DNA of 64,000 nucleotides from Chryseobacterium nakagawai (GTDB lineage: Bacteria > Bacteroidota > Bacteroidia > Flavobacteriales > Weeksellaceae). Location of the stretch: positions 2,720,501 to 2,784,500 of the forward strand of contig NZ_LR134386.1 of NCBI RefSeq assembly GCF_900637665.1, given 5' to 3'. This document shows positions 8,922 through 17,973 of the stretch, piece after piece (within the stretch, counting starts at the first letter, position 1; every line of letters begins with the position of its first letter). A program made the translations under genes and the position numbers. Under the pieces are notes generated by a model that did not search any database, was not told the origin of the DNA, and worked only from the letters and a program-made list of their open reading frames with translations.

Positions 8922-8929
8922 ATATTCTT

Positions 8930-9532
8930 CTAATGTTGAAATTGTATATTGCAATAAAGATAGATAAAAGATACCATAAAAGCTATTCCAGCTCCCATAA
9001 ATACTTCTTTTATCGTATGTCTTTTTAAAATAATTCTGGTAAGACCTACCAGGCTGGCGATTCCCAGCCATATAATACCCATTTTCCAGTCTAAAGTAAA
9101 AAATAATGCAGCTACAAACACATTAAATGCAGTATGCATTGAACTTTTAATAAAAAAATTACTAATCTGAAGGGCAAAAAGCAGGATTAAAATAAAAAGG
9201 GTGACCAGATCAATATATCCATTTTTGATATAATTAAAAACAAGGTAAATAATAATACAAGCCGCAATAAATACATAGAGTGTCTTTCTCTGTATCCGGT
9301 TGGAAACATCCATATTAGTGTACCTTCCTGTTTTTACATTCCATATTAGCCATATAATGACTGGAACAATAATCATTAATAGTATGGGTAGAAAATAAAG
9401 TAGGGATTCCTTAAATGTATACTCCCTGATGCTCATATACACAAAAAAGATAATCAGAGAAACCAGCGGGTTGAAGAAATCAGAGATAACCTTTGATATT
9501 TTGTAGAGAAGCGAAGATTCTTTTTCTTCCAT
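8930..9532 (-). CDS. PAP2 superfamily membrane phosphatase
   Basis: A 200-residue integral membrane protein with about five to six hydrophobic segments. Parts of the PAP2 (lipid phosphatase) signature are visible: KTGRYTNMDVSNRIQR near residue 67 (degenerate motif 1), SSMHTAF near 132 (in place of PSGH), and LTRIILKRHTIKEV near 165 (motif 3 with Arg and His). It would remove phosphate from lipid pyrophosphates or phosphatidate at the inner membrane. Motifs 1 and 2 are not canonical, so activity is uncertain. It is the likely first gene of a two-gene transcript with the BlaI-type repressor. Confidence 0.8.
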   Translation of the reverse strand: MEEKESSLLYKISKVISDFFNPLVSLIIFFVYMSIREYTFKESLLYFLPILLMIIVPVIIWLIWNVKTGRYTNMDVSNRIQRKTLYVFIAACIIIYLVFNYIKNGYIDLVTLFILILLFALQISNFFIKSSMHTAFNVFVAALFFTLDWKMGIIWLGIASLVGLTRIILKRHTIKEVFMGAGIAFMVSFIYLYCNIQFQH

Positions 9533-9805
9533 ATTTAAGTTTAAAAATCAAATATAAGATTATAAGCCCAAAAAACAAATGACGGTTGGTTGATTCTATA
9601 GATAGATTGCAAGATGTTGAAAATAGTGGTAAGCGTTAATGATCTTTAAGATATGAGATGTTTCTTTTGTTTCTTTTTGAAAATATTTAACTTTAATAAC
9701 TTTTGTTTTTAAAGAAGAAAAGAATAATTATCATTGAATATTTTTGAAATCGTAAAGATAAGAAAGGCTTAATGACAGTTAATAAGCTAACATTAATATC
9801 TATAT

Positions 9806-10237
9806 ATGAAACAATTACTTGTATTTTTTCTGCTTCTTTCAGGGAGTCTGACCTTTGGACAAAATTATTCTTCAAAAGAATTTTCTTCCACAAAAACTCC
9901 TGTTCATCAATTGAGAATCTATGAAATTCCGAAGGAGAATAAGCAAGTTTTTTTAGATCGGTTTAGAGACCACGCCTTGAGAATCATGAAAAAATATGGA
10001 TTCAATATCGTATCCATTTGGGAGTCTGAATTTGAAGGAAAAACAGAATTTGTTTACCTGCTTGAATGGACGGATGAAAATACTATGAAAATGGCATGGC
10101 AGGCTTTTATGGCAGATAAAGAATGGAAAGATATTAAGATGCAGACTGCAAAGCTTCATGGTGATTTTGTCAATAATATTGAAGACAGAACCTTGAAAAT
10201 TACAGAATTTTCACCGGAAAAGAGGCTCTTGAAATAA
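9806..10237 (+). CDS. Secreted NIPSNAP-family protein
   Basis: A 143-residue protein with a signal peptide (MKQLLVFFLLLSGSLTFGQ, cleavage after Gly/Gln near 19-20) followed by one NIPSNAP domain, a dimeric alpha/beta-barrel fold. Family marks are VHQLRIYEIPKENKQVFLDRFRDH, then SIWESEFEGKTEFVYLLEWTDENTMKMAWQAFMADKEWK. The biochemical role of bacterial NIPSNAP proteins is unknown. It is transcribed alone from the plus strand, with 316 gene-free bases after it. Confidence 0.88.
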   Translation: MKQLLVFFLLLSGSLTFGQNYSSKEFSSTKTPVHQLRIYEIPKENKQVFLDRFRDHALRIMKKYGFNIVSIWESEFEGKTEFVYLLEWTDENTMKMAWQAFMADKEWKDIKMQTAKLHGDFVNNIEDRTLKITEFSPEKRLLK

Positions 10238-10553
10238 CCAAAAGAGATATTAACAATAATTAAAGATGAAAGAATTGGGAGAACAAAATGTGATTTTTTT
10301 TTGATCTCAGTTTTATCTTTTATTTCAGGGAAACTATACTGGCAGGCTGATTTCTTATATATTTTAATAAGAAAATAACATCCGGAATGCTGTTTTAAAA
10401 ATGTTTCTTAGGGTCGAAAATTAAGAATAATCCATTCCGCCTGCAAGTAGATTTTAGAGAAAAAACGAAAAGTTACTTATGCATACAATAAAAACAAAGT
10501 TTTTTTCATAATTTTGCTCAACTATTTCATCATAAAAAAGCAAGAGCTAACAC
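10238..10553. other. Gene-free leader region of pdhA
   Basis: About 316 bases with no coding frame or RNA gene that I can recognise. The T-rich run near 10292-10300 and the stretch around 10320-10345 show no strong stem. The last 50 bases hold the probable pdhA promoter. Confidence 0.45.
10509..10516 (+). promoter_or_regulatory. Candidate -7 element for pdhA
   Basis: TAATTTTG matches TAnnTTTG and lies 37 bases before the pdhA ATG. No clear TTG is found at the -33 spacing. Confidence 0.5.
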
Positions 10554-11555
10554 ATGAAAGAATTTTCTAAAGAGGTATACCTGAAGTGGTATGAAGATAT
10601 GACAATGTGGAGAAGGTTTGAAGACAAATGCCGTTCTCTTTACCTAAAACAAAAGATCAGAGGATTTTTACATTTGTATAATGGCCAGGAAGCAATTCCT
10701 GCCGGATTTACACATGCAATGGATCTTACAAAAGATAGTATGATTACTGCTTACAGATGTCACATCCATCCAATGGCGATGGGAGTAGATCCTAAGAGAA
10801 TCATGGCTGAACTTTGTGGTAAAGCTACAGGTACATCCGGAGGTATGGGTGGATCTATGCACATTTTCAGTAAAGAGCACCGTTTCTACGGAGGACATGG
10901 TATTGTTGGAGGACAAATTCCTTTGGGAGCAGGTATTGCTTTTGCAGATAAATATTTCGACAGAAAAGCGGTGAATATCTGTTTCTTCGGAGATGGTGCT
11001 GCAAGACAAGGGTCATTACATGAAACATTCAACATGGCTATGAACTGGAAACTTCCTGTAGTATTTGTTGTTGAAAACAACCAATATGCAATGGGAACTT
11101 CTGTAAAAAGAACAGCGAATCACGAAGATATCTATAAATTAGGATTAGGATATGAAATGCCTTGTCTTGCAGTAGATGCCATGGATCCTGTAAAAGTAGC
11201 CGAAGCAGCCTACGAAGCTATTGAAAGAGCTAGAAGAGGAGATGGACCGACATTTATTGAAGCAAGAACTTACCGTTACAGAGGTCACTCTATGTCTGAT
11301 GCTGAGCCTTACAGATCTAAAGAAGAAGTAGCTATTCATAAGAATGATGACCCAATTGAATTGGTAAAACACAGAATTCTTGAAAACGGATGGGCTACAG
11401 AAGCTGAATTGGAAGCTATGGATAACAAGTCAAGAGACTTTGTTGAAGAGTGCATCGAATTTATGGAGAACTCTCCATATCCAGACGCTGAGAAAATTTA
11501 TGAGTATGTGTATGCTCAGGAAAATTATCCATTCTTAGACAAATTAGAAAACTAA
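10554..11555 (+). CDS. pdhA: Pyruvate dehydrogenase E1 component, alpha subunit
   Basis: A 333-residue thiamine-diphosphate enzyme subunit. With E1 beta it decarboxylates pyruvate and passes the acetyl group to the lipoyl arm of E2. The TPP fold is shown by GDGAARQGSLHETFNMAMNW ending in VVENNQYAMGT (the GDG...NN motif, near residues 145-177). Other marks are RCHIHPMAMG, GGMGGSMHIF, HGIVGGQIPLGAG and the phosphorylation-loop-like RYRGHSMSDAEPYR. Length is normal for the heterodimeric type. E2 follows on the same strand after 109 bases; E1 beta and E3 are not in this window, so the complex genes are split. Confidence 0.96.
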   Translation: MKEFSKEVYLKWYEDMTMWRRFEDKCRSLYLKQKIRGFLHLYNGQEAIPAGFTHAMDLTKDSMITAYRCHIHPMAMGVDPKRIMAELCGKATGTSGGMGGSMHIFSKEHRFYGGHGIVGGQIPLGAGIAFADKYFDRKAVNICFFGDGAARQGSLHETFNMAMNWKLPVVFVVENNQYAMGTSVKRTANHEDIYKLGLGYEMPCLAVDAMDPVKVAEAAYEAIERARRGDGPTFIEARTYRYRGHSMSDAEPYRSKEEVAIHKNDDPIELVKHRILENGWATEAELEAMDNKSRDFVEECIEFMENSPYPDAEKIYEYVYAQENYPFLDKLEN

Positions 11556-11664
11556 AAGATAATGAGTTAATTTGACAATTTGAAAACTTGAGAATGAGAT
11601 GATATTACATCCTTTTTTAATTTTCAGATTTTCAGATTGCTAAATTTTCAAATTAAAATAAATT

Positions 11665-13263
11665 ATGGCAGAAGTAATTACGATGCCCCGCCTTTCCGAC
11701 ACTATGACGGAAGGTAAAGTGGCGAAATGGCATAAAAAAGTAGGCGATAAAGTAAAGGAAGGAGATATTTTAGCTGAAATTGAAACTGACAAAGCAGTTC
11801 AGGATTTCGAATCTGAAATAGAAGGTACCCTTTTATACGTTGGTGTAGAAGAAGGTGCTGCAGCTGCTGTAGACTCTGTTCTGGCAATTATCGGTAATGA
11901 AGGAGAAGATATTTCGGGATTAACAGGTGGAGCGGCTGCTCCCAGTGCAGGTTCTGAAGAAAAAAAATCAGAAGAACAGCCTAAAGCAGAAACTGTGGAA
12001 ACTGCTTCAGCAGAAGTTCCGGCAGGAGTAGAAGTGATTACAATGCCAAGACTTTCTGATACAATGACAGAAGGTAAGGTTGCTAAATGGCACAAAAATG
12101 TTGGTGATACAGTAAAAGAAGGTGATCTTCTTGCTGAAATTGAAACAGATAAAGCGGTACAGGATTTCGAATCTGAATTCAATGGAGTACTATTGAAGCA
12201 AGGTGTAGAAGAAGGTGGTGCTTCTCCGGTTGATACTGTATTAGCTATTATTGGCCCTGCAGGAACTGATATTTCATCTGTAGGAGCTCCTAAAGCTGCT
12301 GCTTCGGCGTCAGAAAAACCAGCTGAACAAAAAGCAGAAGCTAAGGCTGAAGAAAAAGCTGCTCCGGCTGCTAACACTTCATCTTCTGACAGAGTGGCAA
12401 TTTCTCCATTAGCTAAGAAAATGGCTCAGGATAAAGGAGTTGACATCAATAGTGTTCAAGGTTCAGGTGAAAACGGAAGAATCGTTAAAAAAGATATTGA
12501 AAACTATCAGCCAGCTGCAAAATCAGCGGCTTCAGCTCCGGCTGCAAGTGCTGCTGCGCAGGTTGCTGTAAACTTCGTTCAGGGAGAAGATACAGAGACT
12601 CCAAACTCACAGGTAAGAAATATTATCGCAAAACGTCTTTCTGAAAGTAAGTTCTCTGCTCCTCACTATTACCTGATGGTTGAAATCAACATGGATAAAG
12701 CCATTGAAGCTAGAAAAGAGATCAATTCTATTCCGGATACGAAGATTTCATTCAACGATATGATTATTAAAGCAACTGCGATTGCTCTAAGAAAACATCC
12801 TCAGGTAAATTCAAGCTGGGCAGGTGATAAGATCATCCACAGAGGAAATATTAACGTTGGAGTGGCAGTAGCTATTCCTGACGGATTGGTAGTTCCTGTA
12901 TTGAAGAATACGGATCAAATGTCTTACACTCAGATTTCTGCAGCTGTAAAAGATATGGCTTCAAGAGCTAAGAATAAAGGTCTTAAGGCAAATGAAATGG
13001 AAGGATCTACATTCTCTATTTCTAATCTTGGAATGTTTGGAATCGAGACATTTACAAGTATCATCAATCAACCCAACTCTGCCATCCTTTCAGTAGGAGC
13101 AATCATCGAGAAGCCAATCGTTAAGAATGGTCAGATTGTAGTAGGAAACACTATGAAACTTTCATTGGCATGTGACCACAGAGTTGTAGACGGTGCTACA
13201 GGTGCTCAATTCTTACAAACACTAAGAACTTATTTAGAAAATCCATTAACTTTGTTACTGTAA
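11665..13263 (+). CDS. pdhC: Pyruvate dehydrogenase E2, dihydrolipoamide acetyltransferase
   Basis: A 532-residue E2 core protein. It has two lipoyl domains, about residues 1-78 and 122-198, each with the lipoylation site ETDKAVQDFE; Ala/Glu/Lys-rich linkers; a peripheral subunit-binding domain near 242-280 (RVAISPLAKKMAQDKGVD); and an acetyltransferase domain from about 310 with the active-site motif CDHRVVDGATGAQFL near the C-terminus. Two lipoyl domains put it between single- and triple-lipoyl versions. The two copies are close to identical in the first 75 residues, which makes them a site for recombination. It is transcribed with pdhA and followed by a clean terminator. Confidence 0.96.
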   Translation: MAEVITMPRLSDTMTEGKVAKWHKKVGDKVKEGDILAEIETDKAVQDFESEIEGTLLYVGVEEGAAAAVDSVLAIIGNEGEDISGLTGGAAAPSAGSEEKKSEEQPKAETVETASAEVPAGVEVITMPRLSDTMTEGKVAKWHKNVGDTVKEGDLLAEIETDKAVQDFESEFNGVLLKQGVEEGGASPVDTVLAIIGPAGTDISSVGAPKAAASASEKPAEQKAEAKAEEKAAPAANTSSSDRVAISPLAKKMAQDKGVDINSVQGSGENGRIVKKDIENYQPAAKSAASAPAASAAAQVAVNFVQGEDTETPNSQVRNIIAKRLSESKFSAPHYYLMVEINMDKAIEARKEINSIPDTKISFNDMIIKATAIALRKHPQVNSSWAGDKIIHRGNINVGVAVAIPDGLVVPVLKNTDQMSYTQISAAVKDMASRAKNKGLKANEMEGSTFSISNLGMFGIETFTSIINQPNSAILSVGAIIEKPIVKNGQIVVGNTMKLSLACDHRVVDGATGAQFLQTLRTYLENPLTLLL

Positions 13264-13286
13264 TTTTTCTAAAAGATATATACTAA

Positions 13287-13310
13287 AACCTCCCAACCGG
13301 GAGGTTTTTT
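13287..13310 (+). terminator. Rho-independent terminator after pdhC
   Basis: Stem AACCTCCC / GGGAGGTT of 8 base pairs with an AACC loop, followed by TTTT. Confidence 0.94.
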
Positions 13311-13433
13311 ATTTTTGGAGAGCTAAGGAAAAAACCTAAATATAGATGTGAGTAACATCGTTGTATTCCAATTCTCTTCATAAGAAAATATTATATTTAT
13401 GAAATAATTTTCCGGAATCTATAAAAATAAAAA

Positions 13434-13958
13434 ATGATGAATAAGATAGGTGTTGTTTGTGTTATAATTGCGCTTGCTATATTAGGTGTATTCTTTTTGG
13501 CAAGTGATTCTGAATATGTTTTAGAATCGGAGCCCAGAGAAAATACTATTTTTTCAGAAAATAATGTTTTTAGTTTAAGCCCGAGTTTGAGAAGTGAAGA
13601 CGGTGATATTTATTACACGATTAATACATTTCTATTTGCTGACAGTAAGAAAGAGAATGGGCCTGTTGTTGTTATTGATAAAATTAAAGTAACTCTTCGT
13701 TCAGATGGAAAAGAAATTCCTGTGGATGTAGAGAACTTACAGAGTAGCAAAGGTATTCTCTTTAAACAATCTTCCAATGAAATAATTCATCATAGCGCTG
13801 CTGCGAGATATTTTTATGTCAATTGTGATCATTCAGATTATACTTTAAATCTTAAGCTTACTTATGGATTAGAAGGGAAATCTTATACTATAGATAAAGA
13901 ATATCGATATAAGAAAATACTACATACTACAGGAAAAAAGTTAATAAGATTATTCTGA
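13434..13958 (+). CDS. Membrane-anchored protein of unknown function
   Basis: A 174-residue protein I do not recognise. Residues 4-24 form one hydrophobic segment (IGVVCVIIALAILGVFFLA), either a signal anchor or an uncleaved signal, and the remainder is a hydrophilic domain of alternating beta-type residues, with one Cys (VNCDHSDY). There is no lipobox. The predicted placement is inner membrane with the bulk in the periplasm. It lies alone between the pdhC terminator and the lolD promoter. Either of two adjacent Met codons (13434 or 13437) could be the start. Confidence 0.65.
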   Translation: MMNKIGVVCVIIALAILGVFFLASDSEYVLESEPRENTIFSENNVFSLSPSLRSEDGDIYYTINTFLFADSKKENGPVVVIDKIKVTLRSDGKEIPVDVENLQSSKGILFKQSSNEIIHHSAAARYFYVNCDHSDYTLNLKLTYGLEGKSYTIDKEYRYKKILHTTGKKLIRLF

Positions 13959-14025
13959 ATATTCTTGCATTGATTATTGGTTTTTATTAGTAGATGTATT
14001 TATTATATTTATAGTTACAATATTG

Positions 14026-14054
14026 TTTTGTTCTATTTATATTTACTATTTTTG
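14026..14054 (+). promoter_or_regulatory. Promoter of lolD, almost abutting the start codon
   Basis: TTTTG at 14026-14030 and TATTTTTG at 14047-14054 match the Bacteroidetes -33 / -7 pattern with a 16-base spacing. The -7 box ends only 4 bases before the lolD ATG at 14059, so the transcript would be leaderless or nearly so, unless a second promoter lies further upstream. Confidence 0.6.
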
Positions 14055-14058
14055 AATC

Positions 14059-14727
14059 ATGATTAAAGCGAGAAATATCCATAAATCTTATGGGAATTTA
14101 GAAGTACTGAAAGGAGTTGATATTCACATCAAAGTAGGGGAAGTGGTTTCTATTGTTGGGGAATCTGGTGCAGGAAAATCAACATTGCTGCAGATTTTAG
14201 GAACGTTGGATCATCCTACTCAGTCTGGGAAATATGATACTGAAATTGAGATTGCAGGAGAGTCATTTATCAATATGAATGATAAACAGTTATCAAAATT
14301 CAGAAATCAAAATATTGGTTTTGTATTTCAATTTCATCAGCTGCTTCCTGAATTTACTGCTTTAGAAAATGTTTTACTTCCTACTAAAATTGCAGGAGCT
14401 AATGAAAGGGAATCTCTTGAAAAAGCTTATGCCTTGTTTGAGGACCTTAAAATTGAACAACGACTAAATCATAAACCCAATCAGCTTTCTGGTGGAGAAG
14501 CACAAAGGGTAGCCGTTGCAAGGGCTTTAATCAATTCACCTAAAATTATCTTTGCTGATGAACCTACGGGAAACCTGGATTCAAAAAATGCGGATGACCT
14601 TCACAGACTGTTTTTTGATCTTAGAGATAAATATAATCAGACTTTTGTGATTGTAACCCATAACCCGAATCTGGCTGAAATTACCGACCGTAAACTTGTT
14701 ATGAAGGATGGAATGATTATAGAATAG
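14059..14727 (+). CDS. lolD: LolD-like ABC transporter ATPase
   Basis: A 222-residue ABC ATPase of the LolD/MacB/FtsE group, which powers release of lipoproteins from the inner membrane by LolCE or related permeases. Walker A is GESGAGKST (residues 35-43), the Q-loop lies in [19 protein letters not shown], the signature is LSGGEAQR near 136, Walker B is [14 protein letters not shown] and the switch His is in VIVTHN. Length is normal. No permease gene is adjacent, so in this genome the LolCE-type partner is encoded elsewhere. It starts a run with three plus-strand genes whose gaps are short (13, 24 and -4 bases). Confidence 0.9.
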   Translation: MIKARNIHKSYGNLEVLKGVDIHIKVGEVVSIVGESGAGKSTLLQILGTLDHPTQSGKYDTEIEIAGESFINMNDKQLSKFRNQNIGFVFQFHQLLPEFTALENVLLPTKIAGANERESLEKAYALFEDLKIEQRLNHKPNQLSGGEAQRVAVARALINSPKIIFADEPTGNLDSKNADDLHRLFFDLRDKYNQTFVIVTHNPNLAEITDRKLVMKDGMIIE

Positions 14728-14740
14728 CTTTTTTACACCA

Positions 14741-15319
14741 ATGATGAAACATTTCCTTTTTCTTTTTATACTTTTAGTTTCCTGCTCAAAAGCTGAATCA
14801 CAGCAGGCAGAGGTGTTGGGAATTCCCCAATCCAGAATTTCAGAGATTAAAAGCTTCATTAAAGATAAAGGCTATAATCAGGATCTGGCAATTTTTATTA
14901 ACTTTAAAATTCCATCCGGAAAATACCGCTACTTCATTTACGATCTGAAAAATAATAAAATAGTACAAAAAGCTATCGTAGCGCATGGCTCAGGATCTGT
15001 AATCTCAGGATCAAATGCTTTGAAATTCAGTAATATTGAAGGTTCTTATCAGTCTTCTCTTGGAAAATATGCCATTGGAGGAAGCTATGTAGGACAATTT
15101 GGAAAAGCTTACCGTTTAAAAGGGTTGGATCCAACTAATGATAACGCTATGCAGAGAGCGATTGTTCTTCATTCTTTTAGCAGCGTTCCAGATGTTGAAT
15201 CTGAAAGAGCAACCTCATTGAGCCTGGGCTGCCCGATGCTTTCAGTTAATGCTTTTAAAGAGACTGCGAAATACATTGACAAGTCGGAGCTGCCTATTAT
15301 TTTATATGCCTTTTATTAA
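14741..15319 (+). CDS. L,D-transpeptidase-like murein catalytic domain lipoprotein
   Basis: A 192-residue protein of the 'murein L,D-transpeptidase catalytic domain' family. The N-terminus MMKHFLFLFILLVSCSK has a lipobox (LLVSC, Cys near 15), so it is probably anchored in the cell envelope. The catalytic region shows AIVAHGSGS near 84, then LHSFSSVP and the end motif SLGCPML with the presumed nucleophile Cys near 165. It would act on peptidoglycan stem peptides. It starts 13 bases after lolD, so the ATPase and this envelope lipoprotein are probably co-transcribed. Confidence 0.85.
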   Translation: MMKHFLFLFILLVSCSKAESQQAEVLGIPQSRISEIKSFIKDKGYNQDLAIFINFKIPSGKYRYFIYDLKNNKIVQKAIVAHGSGSVISGSNALKFSNIEGSYQSSLGKYAIGGSYVGQFGKAYRLKGLDPTNDNAMQRAIVLHSFSSVPDVESERATSLSLGCPMLSVNAFKETAKYIDKSELPIILYAFY

Positions 15320-15343
15320 TCTATAATTTATACTTAATTCCAT

Positions 15344-16021
15344 ATGTCCTTAAAATTTTTGGCAGAAGACGACAGACCACGGGAGAAGTTCTTACAAAAA
15401 GGTAAGAATTCACTTACTGATTCTGAACTCTTAGCCATTATCATGGGAAGTGGGAATAGGGAGGAGAGTGTGTTGGAACTAGCAAGAAAGATTTTAGCCT
15501 CTGTAAACAATAGCTGGCATCAGTTAAGTTTGCTTTCCGTTAAAGATCTGATGAAATTCAAAGGAATAGGAGAAGCTAAAGCCATTTCCATTATTACAGC
15601 TTTGGAAATTGGGAGAAGAAGAGCGGGACAGGAAATTCCGGAGCGTTCAGTGATCGGAAACAGTCATGACGCGTATTCAATCCTGAAAAATCATTTGTCA
15701 GATTTAAGAACTGAAGAGTTTTGGGCTATTTTTCTAAATAACAGCAACAAAGTAATATACACTTCACAGCTAACACAAGGTGGAATCAGCCAATCTATCG
15801 TAGATGTCAGGGTGCTATTTAAAACAGCTCTTGAGCATTTTTCAACAGGAGTGATTATTGCTCATAATCATCCTTCAGGCAGCCTTAAGCCAAGCAAAGA
15901 AGATATTAACATTACCCAAAAAATAAAAGAAGCTGGAAATGTATTAAGCATTCAGCTTTTAGACCATATTATCATTACACAGAATTCATATTTTAGCTTT
16001 TCGGACGCAGGATTATTATGA
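15344..16021 (+). CDS. radC: RadC family protein (JAB/MPN domain)
   Basis: A 225-residue RadC protein. The N-terminal half has helix-hairpin-helix character (DLMKFKGIGEAKAISIITALEIGRRR near residue 70), and the C-terminal half is a JAB1/MPN metallopeptidase-like domain with the zinc motif HNHPSGSLKPSKEDINIT near 178-195 (HxHx(7)SxxD). Despite the old name, its direct role in DNA repair is doubtful; the MPN domain suggests a metal-dependent enzyme. The stop overlaps the ATG of the next gene by 4 bases. Confidence 0.95.
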   Translation: MSLKFLAEDDRPREKFLQKGKNSLTDSELLAIIMGSGNREESVLELARKILASVNNSWHQLSLLSVKDLMKFKGIGEAKAISIITALEIGRRRAGQEIPERSVIGNSHDAYSILKNHLSDLRTEEFWAIFLNNSNKVIYTSQLTQGGISQSIVDVRVLFKTALEHFSTGVIIAHNHPSGSLKPSKEDINITQKIKEAGNVLSIQLLDHIIITQNSYFSFSDAGLL

Positions 16022-16929
16022 TAAGAAGATTGAAATACCATGAAATTGATTTTGTAAAATATTCTCAATGTTTGGAAAATTCTGAGCAAAGAAAATACTC
16101 TGCAACAAAAGACTTTTTAGACATTACAGCTCCCAAACAATGGGAAGTACTTGTATATAATGATTACGAAGCAGTAATGCCAATCCCTTTTGTGAGAAAA
16201 TATGGAGTGAAAATCGTCCATAATCCAAAACTTTGTCAGCAATTAGGGGTTTTCTCTAACAAGGATAATGTAAATCTGAATGAACAGTTTTTAGATTATC
16301 TGGAGAGTCATTATCTGATTAGAGTGTATCCATTTAACGATGGTAATGAACTTCGTACAAAACTCAGAATAAAGAAAAATTTTTTGATTTATCCTGATGT
16401 CTATGAAAAAGTTTATGCCCGATATTCTCCTAAGAGAAAGAGAAAACTGAGACTTGATGAAGAAGTTTTGAATCACTCAGAAATAAGGCATATTTCTTAT
16501 GATGAAGTGAGAGCTTTTATAGAATCCAATATCGTAGGGCTTGGCAAAGAAAGTGATCTGGCTGGTTTTATGGAGATCTATAAAGCCTCTTACCAACTCA
16601 AATATTTGAGTTTTCTAGCTTTTTATTATCATGGTGAAATTATCAATGCTATTGCCACTTATTCGGATTGTAATATGGTTGCACTTTTAGGAACTTTTAG
16701 TAATAAAGAATATGTAAAACTTTCCGGAGCTTCTGTACTGATTGACCGGATGATTAAAGAGACAATAGAGACTCATGTTTTTGATTTTGAAGGAGGAGAT
16801 ATTCCGAATATTGAAGAATTTTTTAGAGGATTCCGTCCAGAGTTGAAACCTTATGCACTCATAGAATCTTCCAAAAAAGACCTGTTTAAAAAATTAGGAT
16901 CTTTACTTTTAAAAGGACGGATTTTTTAA
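16018..16929 (+). CDS. GNAT-fold acyltransferase-like protein
   Basis: A 303-residue cytoplasmic protein with two halves that resemble the FemAB / GNAT-like acyltransferase fold. The second half (SFLAFYYHGEIINAIATY, MVALLGTFSNKEYVKLSGASVLIDRMIKET, then FDFEGGDIPNIEEFFRGF) is typical of GNAT proteins annotated only by fold. The ending FDFEGGDIPN..FFRGFRPELKPY matches the conserved end of this group. Substrate is unknown; an envelope or cell-wall precursor is a guess. Its start overlaps radC by ATGA, so the two are translationally coupled. Confidence 0.7.
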   Translation: MIRRLKYHEIDFVKYSQCLENSEQRKYSATKDFLDITAPKQWEVLVYNDYEAVMPIPFVRKYGVKIVHNPKLCQQLGVFSNKDNVNLNEQFLDYLESHYLIRVYPFNDGNELRTKLRIKKNFLIYPDVYEKVYARYSPKRKRKLRLDEEVLNHSEIRHISYDEVRAFIESNIVGLGKESDLAGFMEIYKASYQLKYLSFLAFYYHGEIINAIATYSDCNMVALLGTFSNKEYVKLSGASVLIDRMIKETIETHVFDFEGGDIPNIEEFFRGFRPELKPYALIESSKKDLFKKLGSLLLKGRIF

Positions 16930-17004
16930 TGATAAAAAGCATTGTTTAGATTGGTTCTAAGTTAGTATTATTCCGTACCTTTAAAAACACTTATAATAAC
17001 CGTT

Positions 17005-17937
17005 ATGTTACAGCAAATTCGTCATTATAAATTAGCCTATATGCTTTATAATTTCTTTAAGAAAAGTAAGTTAAAGCATAATATTCCATTATATAAAAAA
17101 TACGGGGTCAACAAGAGCTATTTTTCAAGTATTTCAAGTAGAGATTTTGCACATCTCCCTCAAAAACAAAGGAGTATTGCTGAACAACAACTTACATCCA
17201 CTGCTTTTTTTAAAAGTTTATCGGAAGAAAATAAGGATAGTGCCCTTCGTTATGATGATAACGGGTATATGATCCTAAGAAATTTCATTAGTCCTGAAAC
17301 CGCAGAAAACATCAATATTGAGATTGAAAAGCTAATGAAAAACGGAACATTAAAATTCCATTATGGAGGCAAACTCATGTTTGCGATTCATCATTCCGAA
17401 ATCATTAGAAATATAGGAAGCGATAAAAATTTGCTGGAGTTTCTGTCTGTTTTGCTTGACGGTAAAGCCAAATTGTTTCAAAGTATCAATTTTATTAACG
17501 GAAGCCAGCAGAAAACCCATTCAGATAGTATTCACATGACAACTTTCCCATTGGGAGGACTTTTAGGAGTATGGATTGCTCTGGAAGATGTGGATGAACA
17601 TAATGGTGCATTACATTATATTCCGGGAAGTCATAAATTACCTTATTTCCTGAATTCTGATTATGATAATGAGGGTACCGCTTTCAAAATAGGGAAGAAA
17701 AGCTATAAAGCTTACGAAGAATTTTTGGAAAACAAGGTCAAAGAATTAGGATTGAAAAAAGAAGTTTTCCGTGCGAAAAAAGGAGATATGTTAATTTGGC
17801 ATGCCAATATTCTGCACGGCGGAGAACCTCATACTGATGAAAACAGAACCCGAAAAAGCCTTGTATATCACTTTTTTGACGAAAACAGTGTATGCTACCA
17901 TGAAGTTACACAAAGACCTGCATTATTTGAACTGTAA
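17005..17937 (+). CDS. Phytanoyl-CoA dioxygenase family protein
   Basis: A 310-residue non-haem Fe(II)/2-oxoglutarate-dependent dioxygenase of the PhyH family. The metal site is visible as HSDSIHMTTFPLGGLLGVWIALEDVD (H-x-D near residue 172) with the distal His in MLIWHANILHGGEPHT near 272, followed by the Arg of NRTRKSL that would bind 2-oxoglutarate. Family members hydroxylate very different small molecules, so the substrate is open. No partner gene points to a pathway. The N-terminal 60 residues are outside the catalytic domain. Confidence 0.9.
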   Translation: MLQQIRHYKLAYMLYNFFKKSKLKHNIPLYKKYGVNKSYFSSISSRDFAHLPQKQRSIAEQQLTSTAFFKSLSEENKDSALRYDDNGYMILRNFISPETAENINIEIEKLMKNGTLKFHYGGKLMFAIHHSEIIRNIGSDKNLLEFLSVLLDGKAKLFQSINFINGSQQKTHSDSIHMTTFPLGGLLGVWIALEDVDEHNGALHYIPGSHKLPYFLNSDYDNEGTAFKIGKKSYKAYEEFLENKVKELGLKKEVFRAKKGDMLIWHANILHGGEPHTDENRTRKSLVYHFFDENSVCYHEVTQRPALFEL

Positions 17938-17961
17938 TATCAGAAAATATTAGTAATTTTG
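17926..17961 (+). promoter_or_regulatory. Promoter for the DUF7935-like gene inside the end of the dioxygenase gene
   Basis: TTTG at 17926-17929 and TAATTTTG at 17954-17961, 24 bases apart, fit the Bacteroidetes promoter pattern at the long end of the spacing range. The -33 part lies within the last codons of the dioxygenase. The next ATG is 12 bases after the -7 box (17974). Confidence 0.5.
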
Positions 17962-17973
17962 CAGTCTAAAATT

